A stretch of DNA of 64,000 bases from contig NZ_CP107772.1 of the NCBI RefSeq assembly GCF_036345155.1, positions 1,612,001 through 1,676,000 on the forward strand, in the 5' to 3' direction. This document shows positions 43,542 to 52,719 of this stretch, in pieces. Source of the stretch: Streptomyces sp. NBC_00582 (GTDB lineage Bacteria; Actinomycetota; Actinomycetes; Streptomycetales; Streptomycetaceae). The number at the start of each line of letters is the position of its first letter. The stretch's first letter is position 1. The position numbers and the translations under genes were made by a program. Below the pieces are notes generated by a model. It worked only from the letters and a program-made list of their open reading frames with translations, had not been told where the DNA came from and did not search any database.

Positions 43542-44936
43542 TCAGGCCCAGGCGGTCACCGGCAGGAACGAACTGTCCTGCCGGAACAGGTCCGTTCCGT
43601 CCGACACCGCCACGCTGAGCTGGTAGTTGTAGTGCCGCAGGTAGTAGCCGGGATAGTTGTACGACTCGAAGCGCACCGAGCCGCTCGCCGTACCGGTGCG
43701 GGCGATGAAGGTGGCGTCCTTGGCGAAGGTCGAGGTGCCGTCGTTGGCGTCGAAGCGGGCGCGGAAGTTGTAGTGGCGCAGGTAGTTGCCGGACGAGTCA
43801 CGGAACGAGTAGCCGCCCGAGTCGGCGAGGCCCGCGACGACGGTGAAGGTCGACGCCGTCTTCTCGCCGCTGGTGCTGGAGCTGGTCACCACCGGGAGGT
43901 TGAGCAGCGAGGACTGCGTCTGCCAGTACCGCGTCGTGTAGTTGACGGACCGGAAGGAGCGGGTGGCGTTCTTCGTGATGCCGGGGCCGCCGGACACCGT
44001 CTCCTTGATGACGGTGAAGTGGCGGGCGGTGCCCGAGATCGCCGGGAGGGCCTTGGGCGCGCTCCAGGTCGCGAAGGAGTCGGTGCTGTCGCTGTAGTAG
44101 TAGCTGCCGTCGCCGTAGCCGTCGAAGAAGATCCGCCAGGTGCCGTTGTCGAGCTGGATGACGGAGGGGCCCTCGCGGTAGCTGCCCCAGCCGGCCCAGT
44201 CTCCCGTCCTGGAGATCGTGTAGGGGCCGGCGAGGCTGCTCGCGGTGGCGTACTCGATGTACTTCGTCGTCTCGTTCTTGGTGAAGGCGTGGTAGGTCGA
44301 GCCGACCTTGACGATGTACGTGTCGATGTGGTTGGAACCGATGCCGGACAGGGCGACCGGTGAACTCCAGGCCGTCAGAGCCGTGTTGGTGGCCTTCAGC
44401 AGATACGGGGTGAAGATCCACTCGTCGCTGGTGAGCGAGCAGGACACGATGACGTTGACGCTGCCGTCGCTGTCCACGAACCACTCCGGCGCCCAGGCAC
44501 GGGAGAGGTTGGTGATCGGGACCGTGTAGTCGTACAGGAACGTCCAGGTGACCCGGTCGGAGCTGCGGGCGAAGCCGATCGTGGTGCTGACGTCCTGCCA
44601 GGTGTGGGTGGTGTAGGTGAGGTAGTAGTAGCCGTCGGTGTGCTTGAAGACGCTCGCGTCGCGGATGCGGTTGGCGGGCGGGGTGTAGGCCGAGGACTGC
44701 ACCAGCCGGAAGTCGGTGGCGTCGTCGGACTGATAGACGTTGACCGTGCCGTCGTTGCTGTTGAGGAACGGCACGATCGTGTACCGGGTGGCGGAGCCGG
44801 CGGCCGGCGCGGCGGCGAGGGCGGTGCCGAGCAGGCCGGGCAGCTCGCCGAGGACGAGTGCCGAGGCCGGCAGGACGGCCATCGCGCGCAGCAGGGCTCG
44901 GCGGGACGGGGACGCGGCGGGGCGGGGTGCAGTCAT
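43542..44936 (-). CDS. Secreted GH43-like glycosidase with AbfB (CBM42) domain
   Basis: A 464-residue exported enzyme. The signal is of twin-arginine type (SRRALLRAMAVLPA, cleavage near residue 43). A five-bladed propeller follows (about 50-310), with RIRDASVFKHTDGYYYLTYT and AWAPEWFVDSDGSVNVIVSC. The C-terminal 150 residues are an arabinose-binding AbfB fold with repeated HYNF/HYNY (NYLRHYNFRARFDANDGT, YYLRHYNYQLSV). Expected to attack arabinose-containing plant polysaccharides outside the cell. A nested inverted repeat 31 bp upstream is its likely control site. Confidence 0.87.
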   Translation of the reverse strand: MTAPRPAASPSRRALLRAMAVLPASALVLGELPGLLGTALAAAPAAGSATRYTIVPFLNSNDGTVNVYQSDDATDFRLVQSSAYTPPANRIRDASVFKHTDGYYYLTYTTHTWQDVSTTIGFARSSDRVTWTFLYDYTVPITNLSRAWAPEWFVDSDGSVNVIVSCSLTSDEWIFTPYLLKATNTALTAWSSPVALSGIGSNHIDTYIVKVGSTYHAFTKNETTKYIEYATASSLAGPYTISRTGDWAGWGSYREGPSVIQLDNGTWRIFFDGYGDGSYYYSDSTDSFATWSAPKALPAISGTARHFTVIKETVSGGPGITKNATRSFRSVNYTTRYWQTQSSLLNLPVVTSSSTSGEKTASTFTVVAGLADSGGYSFRDSSGNYLRHYNFRARFDANDGTSTFAKDATFIARTGTASGSVRFESYNYPGYYLRHYNYQLSVAVSDGTDLFRQDSSFLPVTAWA

Positions 44937-44966
44937 GGTCGGCTCTTTCCACTACGGCTCAGTAGT

Positions 44967-44997
44967 CCGACATACCGAACAAGGTTCGGAAAGTCGG
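44967..44997. promoter_or_regulatory. Nested inverted repeat, probable operator of the GH43 gene
   Basis: Outer arms CCGAC/GTCGG and inner arms CCGAAC/GTTCGG surround AAG, 12 of 14 positions symmetrical, in a 31-bp element 31 bp upstream of the GH43 start. Confidence 0.6.
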
Positions 44998-45128
44998 TCA
45001 GAACGTAGGGGCGGGACAGGGGCACGTCAATGCTTTGCGCAGGAACCGCCGGTGCCTGTGGTGCTGCTGTGACGGCCTGTCAGCCGACAGGCCGCCGCGC
45101 GCCGTTCCGTCATCCGCCCCCGAGACGT

Positions 45129-45140
45129 TACCGTTCGGTA
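45129..45140. promoter_or_regulatory. Palindrome overlapping amidase -10
   Basis: TACCGTTCGGTA, 5-2-5 symmetry, overlaps a TAGTGT -10 candidate (45139-45144) before the amidase gene; a plausible TetR-type site. Confidence 0.4.
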
Positions 45141-45173
45141 GTGTCAGACGACGTCGTCCCGGAGGTGCCCCGT

Positions 45174-46595
45174 ATGACGCCCGACCGTGCCGCCGGCCTC
45201 GCCGAGACCGCCCGGGCGCTGGCCGCGGGCGAGATCTCCTCGCGCACGCTGGTCGAACAGACCCTGGCCCGGATCGAGGCCACCCAGGGCACCCTCAACG
45301 CCTTCCGGATCGTCCGCGCCGAGGCCGCGCTCGCCGAGGCCGAGGCCGCCGACCGGGAGCTGGCGTCCGGAGCGCGCCGGCCGCTGCTGGGCGTGCCGGT
45401 CGCCGTCAAGGACGACATGGACGTCGCGGGGTCGCCGACCGCGTTCGGCTGCGCGGGCGAGCATCCGCCGGTCGCCCGGGACGGGGAGGCGGTACGGCGG
45501 CTGCGCGCGGCCGGGGCGGTCGTCGTGGGCAAGACCAACACCTGTGAACTGGGACAGTGGCCGTTCACCGAGGGCCCGGCCTTCGGCGCCACCCGCAATC
45601 CGTGGAGCACCGAGCACACCCCGGGCGGCTCCTCGGGCGGCTCGGCGGCCGCGGTGGCGGCGGGCCTGGTGCCGGCCGCGCTGGGCTCGGACGGGGCGGG
45701 CTCGGTCCGCATCCCCGCCTCCTGGACGCATCTCGTCGGCGTCAAGCCGCAGCGGGGCCGGGTCTCCACCTGGCCGCGCGGCGAGTCCTTCCAGGGCATC
45801 ACCGTCAACGGCACCCTCGCCCGCACGGTCGCCGACGCGGCCCTGCTGCTCGACGCCGCGAGCGGCAACCACGACCTCGACCCGCACCGGCCGCCCGCGA
45901 TCGACGCCTCCGCGGCGGCGCGCCGCGACCCCGGCCGGCTGCGGATCGCGCTCTCGCTGAAGCCGCCCTTCACCGCGGTGCCCGCACGGCTGACCCCGGA
46001 GGTACGGGCGCGGGTCGTCGAGCTGGCCGGGCACCTCGCCGACCTGGGCCATGACGTCGAGGAGGCGGACCCGCCGTACGGGCGGATCGGGCTCACCTTC
46101 GTGCCCCGGGCGACCGCGGGCATCGCCGAGTTCGTCGCCGACGCCCCCTTCCCCGCTCTGCTCGACCCGCGCACCCGGGACGCGGCCCGGCTCGGCCGGC
46201 TGCTGGGCGGCGCCCCGCTCAGGGCGGCCCGCCGCGCGGAGGCGGTCCTGCACCGTCGTATCGGCACCTTCTTCACCTCGTACGACGTGATCCTCGCGCC
46301 GACCACGGCCGCTCCCCCGCCGCGCATCGGCGCCATGCTGCATCTGAGCGGGTTCGCCACCGACCGCGCGATGATCGCCGCCTGTCCCTACGCCTGGCCG
46401 TGGAACGTGCTGGGCTGGCCCGGCGTCAACGTCCCCGCCGGTTTCGCGCCCGGCGGACTGCCGGTCGGCGCGCAACTGCTCGGCCCGGCGCACAGCGAGC
46501 CGCTGCTGCTCTCGCTCGCCGCGCAACTGGAGGCGGAGCTGCGCTGGCACGAGCACTGGCCCGAGCCGCTCGTCGCGGACTCCCCGGCCGTATGA
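45174..46595 (+). CDS. Amidase-signature family enzyme
   Basis: A 473-residue amidase with the Ser-cisSer-Lys triad: Lys79 in VAVKDDMDV, Ser-rich TPGGSSGGSAAAVAAG near 150, and nucleophile region GSDGAGSVRIPAS near 175. Hydrolyses an amide, substrate unknown; no partner subunits nearby rule out GatCAB. ATG 45174 has GGAGG about 10 nt upstream. Length fits the family. Confidence 0.9.
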   Translation: MTPDRAAGLAETARALAAGEISSRTLVEQTLARIEATQGTLNAFRIVRAEAALAEAEAADRELASGARRPLLGVPVAVKDDMDVAGSPTAFGCAGEHPPVARDGEAVRRLRAAGAVVVGKTNTCELGQWPFTEGPAFGATRNPWSTEHTPGGSSGGSAAAVAAGLVPAALGSDGAGSVRIPASWTHLVGVKPQRGRVSTWPRGESFQGITVNGTLARTVADAALLLDAASGNHDLDPHRPPAIDASAAARRDPGRLRIALSLKPPFTAVPARLTPEVRARVVELAGHLADLGHDVEEADPPYGRIGLTFVPRATAGIAEFVADAPFPALLDPRTRDAARLGRLLGGAPLRAARRAEAVLHRRIGTFFTSYDVILAPTTAAPPPRIGAMLHLSGFATDRAMIAACPYAWPWNVLGWPGVNVPAGFAPGGLPVGAQLLGPAHSEPLLLSLAAQLEAELRWHEHWPEPLVADSPAV

Positions 46596-46644
46596 CCGTG
46601 CCCTCACCGCTGACCCGCGCTCCCTCCGCCCGTACGCTGTGACC

Positions 46645-46863
46645 ATGGACGATGCGTCGATGGTCGGGCTGATGGGGCGGGTCACCGGGACGATCGGTCC
46701 GGGGCTCGTCGGCGAGGTGATCGTCCGGGTGCGCGGCGGGGCCGAGCACTTCCTCGCCTACGCGGCGGACGGCACCGGCCGGATCGAGCGCGGCCGGGTG
46801 GTGATGGTGGTCGAGTACCTCCCTCCGAGGACCGTCTACGTGACGGAGGCGTACGACAGTTGA
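46645..46863 (+). CDS. Small NfeD-like OB-fold protein
   Basis: A 72-residue protein beginning MDDASMVGLMGRVTG, a compact beta-rich domain like the C-terminal OB fold of NfeD (GEVIVRVRGGAEHFLAYA). NfeD-type proteins pair with flotillins; the next gene is a flotillin, supporting this. TACGCT (46633-46638) lies 6 nt before the ATG with no ribosome site, so it is probably leaderless; a GTG at 46639 is less likely. Confidence 0.7.
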   Translation: MDDASMVGLMGRVTGTIGPGLVGEVIVRVRGGAEHFLAYAADGTGRIERGRVVMVVEYLPPRTVYVTEAYDS

Positions 46864-47007
46864 GCCGGCTGCGGCGCAGGTGAGAGCCGTGTCGGCCATG
46901 TGTGCGTCAAGATTGCAACAAGGATTGGTGAGCGTCTTCACCCGGCGCGCGCACAGGCGCACACTCCCTTCGTTCGGTGCCGAAAGGGCACCATGCAAAG
47001 GGGGCGT

Positions 47008-48489
47008 ATGCCGATGGTTGTCGGCGTCGTTGCGGGAATGGCGGTCGCCGCCGTTCTCGTTCTGATCGGTCTGTTCAAGTTGATGTGGCGGGTCGCGGAA
47101 CCCAACGAGGCACTCGTCATCTCCGGCTCCAAGCACCGTGTGGAGGGGCTGGAGGAGGGCATGGGCTTCCGCATCGTCACGGGGCGCGGCACGCTGGTGA
47201 TGCCCGGCGTGCAGGTGGTGCGCAAGCTGTCGCTCGACCTGAACGAGACCGAACTGCACGTGGACTGTGTGACGCACCAGGGCATTCCGCTGAAGGTGCG
47301 GGGCGTGGTCATCTTCAAGGTCGGCGACGACTTCGTGTCGATCGCCAACGCCGCCCGGCGCTTCCTCGACCAGCAGAGGATGATGTCGGAGCGGGTGCAC
47401 AACGTGTTCGCCGGTCATCTCCGCTCCATCGTGGGCGGGTTGACGGTCGAGGACATGATCCGGGACCGGGAGAAGCTCACGGGGCAGACCCGTGCCGCCT
47501 GCGGCACGGAGATGGAGAAGCTCGGTCTGATCGTGGACTCGCTGCAGATCCACGAGATCGAGGACCCGACCGGGTACATCCAGAACCTGGCGATGCCGCA
47601 CGCGGCGGCCGTGCAGCGGGACGCCCGGATCGCGCAGGCGGAGGCGAACCGGCTCGCCACGGAGGCGGAGCAGGCCTCGTTCGCCCGGATGGCGGAGGCC
47701 ACCCGCGACAGCGAGATCCTCCAGGCCGGCTACCAGGCCGAACGGGACAAGGCGGCCGCGAAGGCCCGTCAGGCGGGCCCGCACGCGGAGGCGGCCGCCC
47801 GGCAGGAGGTCGTCGTCCAGGAGACCCGGGTCGCCGAGCTGGAGGCGCACCGGCGCGAACAGCAGCTCCAGGCCGACGTCCGCAAGCCGGCGGACGCGAA
47901 GGCGTACGAGAAGCGCACGCTGGCCGAGGCCGAGCGTGACGCGCGGATCTCGGCCGCCGAGGCCAAGGCGAGGGAGACCGAGCTCGCGGCCGCCGCCGAG
48001 GCGACCCGGGTGAAGACCGCCGCCGGCGCCGAGGCCGAGGCCACCAAGACCCGGGGTGCGGCCACCGCGGCCGCGACGCGGGCCACCGGTGAGGCCGAGG
48101 CGGCCGCCGCCCAGGCCAGGGGTCTGGCGGAGGCCGAGGCGACGAAGGCGCAGGGTCTGGCGGAGGCGGAGGCCATCAAGGCACGGGCCTCGGCCCTCGC
48201 CGAGAACCAGGAGGCCGTCGTCGCCCAGCAACTCGCGGAGAAGTGGCCGGAGATCGTCCAGGCGGGCGCGTCCGCGTTCGGCAACGTCGACAACATGGTG
48301 CTGCTCAACGGCGCCGACGGCATGGCCGAGTTGTTCGCCAAGGCGCTCACCATGGGCGGCACCGGGCTCGGGCTCGCCCGTCAGCTCCTGAGCTCCATGA
48401 ACCAGAACGGGCAGGCCCCGGCCGGGACCTCGCCCCTGAACGGAGTCACGGCGCCGCCGTCGCAGAAGGTGCAGGTCGAAGGGAAGTGA
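47008..48489 (+). CDS. Flotillin-like SPFH-domain protein
   Basis: A 493-residue membrane-anchored scaffold. One hydrophobic segment at about 4-26, an SPFH/band-7 domain (about 35-210), then a long Ala/Glu-rich coiled coil (about 210-430) with repeated GLAEAEATKA-type units, and the flotillin ending PEIVQAGASAFGNVDNMVLL. Organises membrane microdomains. ATG 47008 has AAAGGGGG upstream. A hairpin terminator follows. Confidence 0.9.
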   Translation: MPMVVGVVAGMAVAAVLVLIGLFKLMWRVAEPNEALVISGSKHRVEGLEEGMGFRIVTGRGTLVMPGVQVVRKLSLDLNETELHVDCVTHQGIPLKVRGVVIFKVGDDFVSIANAARRFLDQQRMMSERVHNVFAGHLRSIVGGLTVEDMIRDREKLTGQTRAACGTEMEKLGLIVDSLQIHEIEDPTGYIQNLAMPHAAAVQRDARIAQAEANRLATEAEQASFARMAEATRDSEILQAGYQAERDKAAAKARQAGPHAEAAARQEVVVQETRVAELEAHRREQQLQADVRKPADAKAYEKRTLAEAERDARISAAEAKARETELAAAAEATRVKTAAGAEAEATKTRGAATAAATRATGEAEAAAAQARGLAEAEATKAQGLAEAEAIKARASALAENQEAVVAQQLAEKWPEIVQAGASAFGNVDNMVLLNGADGMAELFAKALTMGGTGLGLARQLLSSMNQNGQAPAGTSPLNGVTAPPSQKVQVEGK

Positions 48490-48505
48490 CACAGGCGTGA
48501 GACGT

Positions 48506-48537
48506 CCATGGGGGCGGCCCGCGGACCGCCCCCATGG
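48506..48537 (+). terminator. Hairpin terminator of flotillin gene
   Basis: Perfect 12-bp stem CCATGGGGGCGG/CCGCCCCCATGG with an 8-nt loop, 17 bp after the flotillin stop. Confidence 0.82.
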
Positions 48538-48556
48538 CTCCCTCTACAGTTCCCCC

Positions 48557-49003
48557 GTGACCGCTTTCGCCGAAGAGAACGTCCCGGGCCGCTTCGGCCC
48601 CACCGCCACCACCGAGGCCGACCCGCGCGAGGTGGGCCGGGTCCGCACCGAGTACTCGCCCGCCCACGACGGCGACCCCGATCCCGGTGAGATCGTCTGG
48701 ACCTGGGTGCCCTTCGAGGAGAACGACGGCCGGGGCAAGGACCGCCCCGTACTCGTCGTCGCCCGGGAGGCCGGCGGTACCCTCCTCGCCGTCCAGCTCT
48801 CCAGCAAGCGCCACGACGACGACCGGGAGTGGGTGGCGATCGGCAGCGGCCCCTGGGACCGCACCGGGCGGGACTCCTGGGTGGACGTCGACCGCGTCCT
48901 CAGGCTCCACGAGGACGGCATGCGCCGCGAGGCCTGCGCGCTCGACCGGGGCCGGTTCAACCTGGTCCGGCAGCGGCTGCACGAGCGCTACGGCTGGACC
49001 TGA
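48557..49003 (+). CDS. PemK/MazF-family protein without antitoxin
   Basis: A 148-residue protein. An acidic 40-residue lead (TATTEADPREVGRVRTEYSP) precedes a MazF-like fold with PGEIVWTWVPFEEND, GKDRPVLVVAREAGG and LLAVQLSSK. MazF proteins cut mRNA, but no antitoxin gene is next to it, so it may be a domesticated member. The GTG at 48557 comes 6 nt after TACAGT, suggesting a leaderless message. Confidence 0.78.
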   Translation: MTAFAEENVPGRFGPTATTEADPREVGRVRTEYSPAHDGDPDPGEIVWTWVPFEENDGRGKDRPVLVVAREAGGTLLAVQLSSKRHDDDREWVAIGSGPWDRTGRDSWVDVDRVLRLHEDGMRREACALDRGRFNLVRQRLHERYGWT

Positions 49004-49025
49004 GCCCTACGGCCGGGGCCGGCCC

Positions 49026-49841
49026 TCACCCACCCTCGAACACCCGCTCGAAAGCGGTCCGGACCACGGCTCCCGGAGTGCGGTCCAGCACTCCGAACAC
49101 CACTCGCTCGAACCTCTGCCCGAAGCGCCCGCCGGGGCCGAGCAGCGTCCGGAACGCCCCGGCCACCTGCGCGGGGTCGTTGCGGAACACCCCGCAGCCC
49201 CAGGCACCCAGCACCAGTCGCCGGTAGCCGTGCGCGGCGGCCGTCTCCAGGACCCGCTCGGCGCGGACCGCGAGGGCGCCCGGCAGCTCCGGCGCCCGCT
49301 CGGGCGCCGTACGCAGGACGACGCCCGCGTTCGGCGCGGCCGAGGTCAGGAATCCGGCGGTGTACGGCTCGTCGAGCAGCCGTCCGCGGTCGTCGCGGAA
49401 GACCGGGACGGCCGGGGAGTGAATGACCCGGTCGGTGTAGAAGGGGTCGCGGTGGGCCCGGTGGTGCTCGTAGAACTCACGGGCCTCGAGGAGGCACGTG
49501 TACAGCGCCGAGGCACGGCACAGGGCCTCCTCCTGCGCCTGCGCGCCGTTCAGATAGCCGCCGCCGGGGTTGCGGGCGGAGGCGAAGTTGAGGACGGCGA
49601 CCGGTGCGCCCGCGAGCCGTCGGGCGGCCTGTGTGCTGCTCTCACCGGTGACCTCGACCGACGTCACGGCGGCAGGTGCCTCCGGGACCGGAACGGACTT
49701 CGGTCCCACCATCGCGGTCCCGGCGCGGGCAGCCCCGATCACCGCCGCCAGGTCCACCTCGCGCCCGCCGGGCGAGCGGTAGCCCCCGGCCCTGACGATC
49801 TCCTCCGTCTCGCGCGCGATGCCGCGCAGCCGCGTACTCAT
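49026..49841 (-). CDS. Bacterial PARG-like protein (TIGR02452 family)
   Basis: A 271-residue protein with the macro-domain-like hallmarks of microbial poly(ADP-ribose) glycohydrolases: VLNFASARNPGGGYLNGAQA, the QAQEEALCRASALY catalytic Glu pair region, and LVLGAWGCGVFRNDP. Expected to remove ADP-ribose from targets. CACGAT lies 6 nt before the ATG on the minus strand, so it may be leaderless. It is divergent from egtA. Confidence 0.85.
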   Translation of the reverse strand: MSTRLRGIARETEEIVRAGGYRSPGGREVDLAAVIGAARAGTAMVGPKSVPVPEAPAAVTSVEVTGESSTQAARRLAGAPVAVLNFASARNPGGGYLNGAQAQEEALCRASALYTCLLEAREFYEHHRAHRDPFYTDRVIHSPAVPVFRDDRGRLLDEPYTAGFLTSAAPNAGVVLRTAPERAPELPGALAVRAERVLETAAAHGYRRLVLGAWGCGVFRNDPAQVAGAFRTLLGPGGRFGQRFERVVFGVLDRTPGAVVRTAFERVFEGG

Positions 49842-50083
49842 GCACGCATCGTGATCGACCCCGGACCGGCCGTGCAAGGAGATTTTCCGGGACCGCGAAC
49901 ACCCCGCGAACGTGCGGGAAACAGCATGTCGTCAGCACGGAATCGAAGGCCCGACGCCCCAAAAGCACCACTGTGCACCCTTGTGCGATTCGGATCGAGG
50001 GTCTTGGGTGGGACGAGTGACGCCGAGTCCGGCGGCCCGTACGCCGGACCGGTGGCATGGTGGAACCTCAGGAGGATCCAGAC

Positions 50084-51403
50084 ATGTCAGATTCGGTCAG
50101 CGACTGTACCGAGATATCCGAAAACGACGACTGTACGGCCCCTCGCACGGCCCTCTCCGAAGCCGAGGTGGAGGCCCTCGTCCGGGGCATCTGCTTCAAG
50201 ACCGGCCCGCCCCGCACGGTGGGTGTCGAACTCGAATGGCTCGTCCACGAGCTGCGCCGGCCGTGGCTCCCCGTGACACCCGAACGACTCGCGGCGGCCT
50301 ACGCCGCACTGGAGAGCGTGCCCCTGGCGTCGGCGCTCACCGTCGAGCCCGGCGGCCAGCTGGAACTCAGCTCGCCGCCCGCCGCCTCCCTCACCGAGTG
50401 CGTGGGCCTCCTCTCCGCCGATCTGGACGCCGTCCGCGCGGTCCTGCGCGAGCACGAGCTCGTCCTCACCGGCCTCGGCACCGACCCCTGGCACACCCCC
50501 CGCCGGTTCCTGAGGGAGCCGCGCTACGACGCCATGGAGACCTGCCTCGACCGCACCGGCCCCGCCGGACGCGCCATGATGTGCACCTCGGCCTCCGTAC
50601 AGGTCTGCCTGGACGCCGGCTACGAGGGGCCCGGCCCGCTGGGGCACGAACGGCGCTGGTGGCTGGCGCACCACCTGGGCGCCGTCCTGGTCGCGGCCTT
50701 CGCCAACTCCCCGCTGCTGCGTGGGAACCCGACCGGCTGGCGGTCCACCCGGCAACTGCTGTGGATGGAGATCGGCGCCGGCCGCGCCGGCGCCCCCGCC
50801 CTGGACGGCGAGCCCCGTGACGCCTGGGCCCGGCATGTGCTGGACGCGCCGGTGATGTGCGTACGGCGCGACAGCGGGCCCTGGGACGTGCCCGAGCGGT
50901 TGACGTTCCGCGAGTGGACCCGCTCCGGACGGCCGACCCGGGAGGACCTCGACTACCACCTGACCACGCTGTTCCCACCGGTCAGACCGCGCGGCCATCT
51001 GGAGCTGCGGATGATCGACGCACAGCCCGGCGACGACGGCTGGATCGTGCCGGTCGCCGTGACGACGGCCCTCTTCGACGACCCGGAGGCAGCCGAGGCC
51101 GCCTGCCGTGCCGTGGAGCCGCTGGCCGCGCGGGGACTGCCGCAGCCCGCCCCGCACAATCCGCTGTGGATCGAGGCGGCCCGGTACGGCCTGACCGACC
51201 CCGAACTGCACACGGCCGCCGTCGCGTGCTTCGCCGCGGCTCTGCGCGCCCTGCCCCGGCTCGGCGCCTCCGCCGGGATCGTGGACGCCGTCTCGGAGTA
51301 CCGGGACCGCTATGTGCTCAAGGGCCGCACCCCCGCCGACGACCAGCTCGACAGCCTGCGCGGCACGGACACCCGCGCGTACGGGAAGGACCCGCGCCCA
51401 TGA
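50084..51403 (+). CDS. egtA: Glutamate-cysteine ligase for ergothioneine synthesis
   Basis: A 439-residue GCS2-family ligase that makes gamma-glutamyl-cysteine. TVGVELEWLVH near residue 47 and EPGGQLELSSPPAASL are the ATP/substrate segments. ATG 50084 is taken because AGGAGG (50070-50075) lies 8 nt upstream; ATG 50057 is also in frame. First of four overlapping egt genes. Confidence 0.93.
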   Translation: MSDSVSDCTEISENDDCTAPRTALSEAEVEALVRGICFKTGPPRTVGVELEWLVHELRRPWLPVTPERLAAAYAALESVPLASALTVEPGGQLELSSPPAASLTECVGLLSADLDAVRAVLREHELVLTGLGTDPWHTPRRFLREPRYDAMETCLDRTGPAGRAMMCTSASVQVCLDAGYEGPGPLGHERRWWLAHHLGAVLVAAFANSPLLRGNPTGWRSTRQLLWMEIGAGRAGAPALDGEPRDAWARHVLDAPVMCVRRDSGPWDVPERLTFREWTRSGRPTREDLDYHLTTLFPPVRPRGHLELRMIDAQPGDDGWIVPVAVTTALFDDPEAAEAACRAVEPLAARGLPQPAPHNPLWIEAARYGLTDPELHTAAVACFAAALRALPRLGASAGIVDAVSEYRDRYVLKGRTPADDQLDSLRGTDTRAYGKDPRP

Positions 51404-52719
51404 CCACCGAGCACGTCCCGGACGCCGACACGCTCCGCGAGCGGGCGCTGACCACCCTCACCACCGCCCGTGACCGCACCACCTTGCTGACCACCTGTGT
51501 CGAGGACCCGGACCTCACCGCCCAGCACTCCCCGCTGATGTCCCCGCTGGTCTGGGACCTCGCCCACATCGGCAACCAGGAGGAGCTCTGGCTGCTGCGC
51601 TCCGTCGGCGGCCGGGAGCCGATGCGTCCCGAGATCGACGGCCTGTACGACGCCTTCGAGCACCCGCGCGCCGAGCGGCGCTCGCTGCCGCTGCTGCCGC
51701 CCGCCGAGGCCCGCGCCTACGCGGCGGAGGTACGCGGCCGGGTGACGGACCTGCTGGAGTCGGCCGACTTCCACGGCACCCGGCTCACCGAGGCGGGATT
51801 CGCCTTCGGGATGATCGCCCAGCACGAACAGCAGCACGACGAGACCATGCTGATCACCCATCAGCTCCGCACGGGCCCGCCTGCCCTCACCGCCCCGGAC
51901 CCGGAGCCGGCTCCTCTGTTCACCGGCCCGGCCGAAGTCCTGGTCCCCGGCGGCCCGTTCACGATGGGCACCTCCACCGAGCCCTGGGCGCTGGACAACG
52001 AACGCCCCGCGCACCCCCGTGAGGTGGCCCCCTTCCACATCGACACCACCCCCGTCACCAACGCCGCGTACCAGGCGTTCATCGACGACGGCGGCTACGA
52101 GAACGAGCGCTGGTGGACGAAGGAGGGCTGGGCGCACATCAGGCGGCACGGCATCCACGCCCCGCTGTTCTGGCACCGCGACGGCCGGCAGTGGCTGCGC
52201 CGCCGGTTCGGCATCACGGAGGTCGTCCCCCGGGACGAGCCGGTGCTGCACGTGTGCTGGTACGAGGCCGACGCCTACGCCCGCTGGGCGGGACGCCGGC
52301 TGCCCACCGAGGCGGAGTGGGAGAAGGCCGCCCGCTTCGACCCGGCGACCGGCGGCTCGACGCGCTACCCGTGGGGCGACGCCGACCCCGCGCCCGAGCA
52401 CGCCAACCTGGGCCAGCGCCATCTGCGCCCCGCCCCCGCCGGCAGCTACCCGAAGGGCGAATCCCCTCTCGGTGTACGCCAGTTGATCGGCGATGTCTGG
52501 GAGTGGACGGCGAGCGACTTCCTGCCCTACCCCGGCTTTCACGCCTTCCCCTACAAGGAGTACTCGGAGGTGTTCTTCGGCCCCGACCACAAGGTGCTGC
52601 GCGGCGGTTCGTTCGCCGTGGACCCGGTGGCGTGCCGGGGTACGTTCCGCAACTGGGACTACCCGATCCGGCGGCAGATCTTCTCCGGCTTCCGCACCGC
52701 CCGCTCGGGGGCCGTCTGA
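51400..52719 (+). CDS. egtB: Ergothioneine sulfoxide synthase
   Basis: A 439-residue non-haem iron enzyme that joins gamma-glutamyl-cysteine to hercynine with O2. N-terminal DinB-like domain with the iron-binding HEQQHDE (about 143-149), then a formylglycine-generating-like domain with PVTNAAYQAFIDDGGYENE, RLPTEAEWEKAARF and GGSFAVDPVACRGTFRNWD. ATG overlaps the egtA stop by 4 bp. Confidence 0.95.
   Translation: MTTEHVPDADTLRERALTTLTTARDRTTLLTTCVEDPDLTAQHSPLMSPLVWDLAHIGNQEELWLLRSVGGREPMRPEIDGLYDAFEHPRAERRSLPLLPPAEARAYAAEVRGRVTDLLESADFHGTRLTEAGFAFGMIAQHEQQHDETMLITHQLRTGPPALTAPDPEPAPLFTGPAEVLVPGGPFTMGTSTEPWALDNERPAHPREVAPFHIDTTPVTNAAYQAFIDDGGYENERWWTKEGWAHIRRHGIHAPLFWHRDGRQWLRRRFGITEVVPRDEPVLHVCWYEADAYARWAGRRLPTEAEWEKAARFDPATGGSTRYPWGDADPAPEHANLGQRHLRPAPAGSYPKGESPLGVRQLIGDVWEWTASDFLPYPGFHAFPYKEYSEVFFGPDHKVLRGGSFAVDPVACRGTFRNWDYPIRRQIFSGFRTARSGAV

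Noticed and set aside
48557..49003. A MazEF toxin-antitoxin locus
   Set aside because: No small antitoxin frame with a ribosome site was found directly before or after the MazF-like gene.
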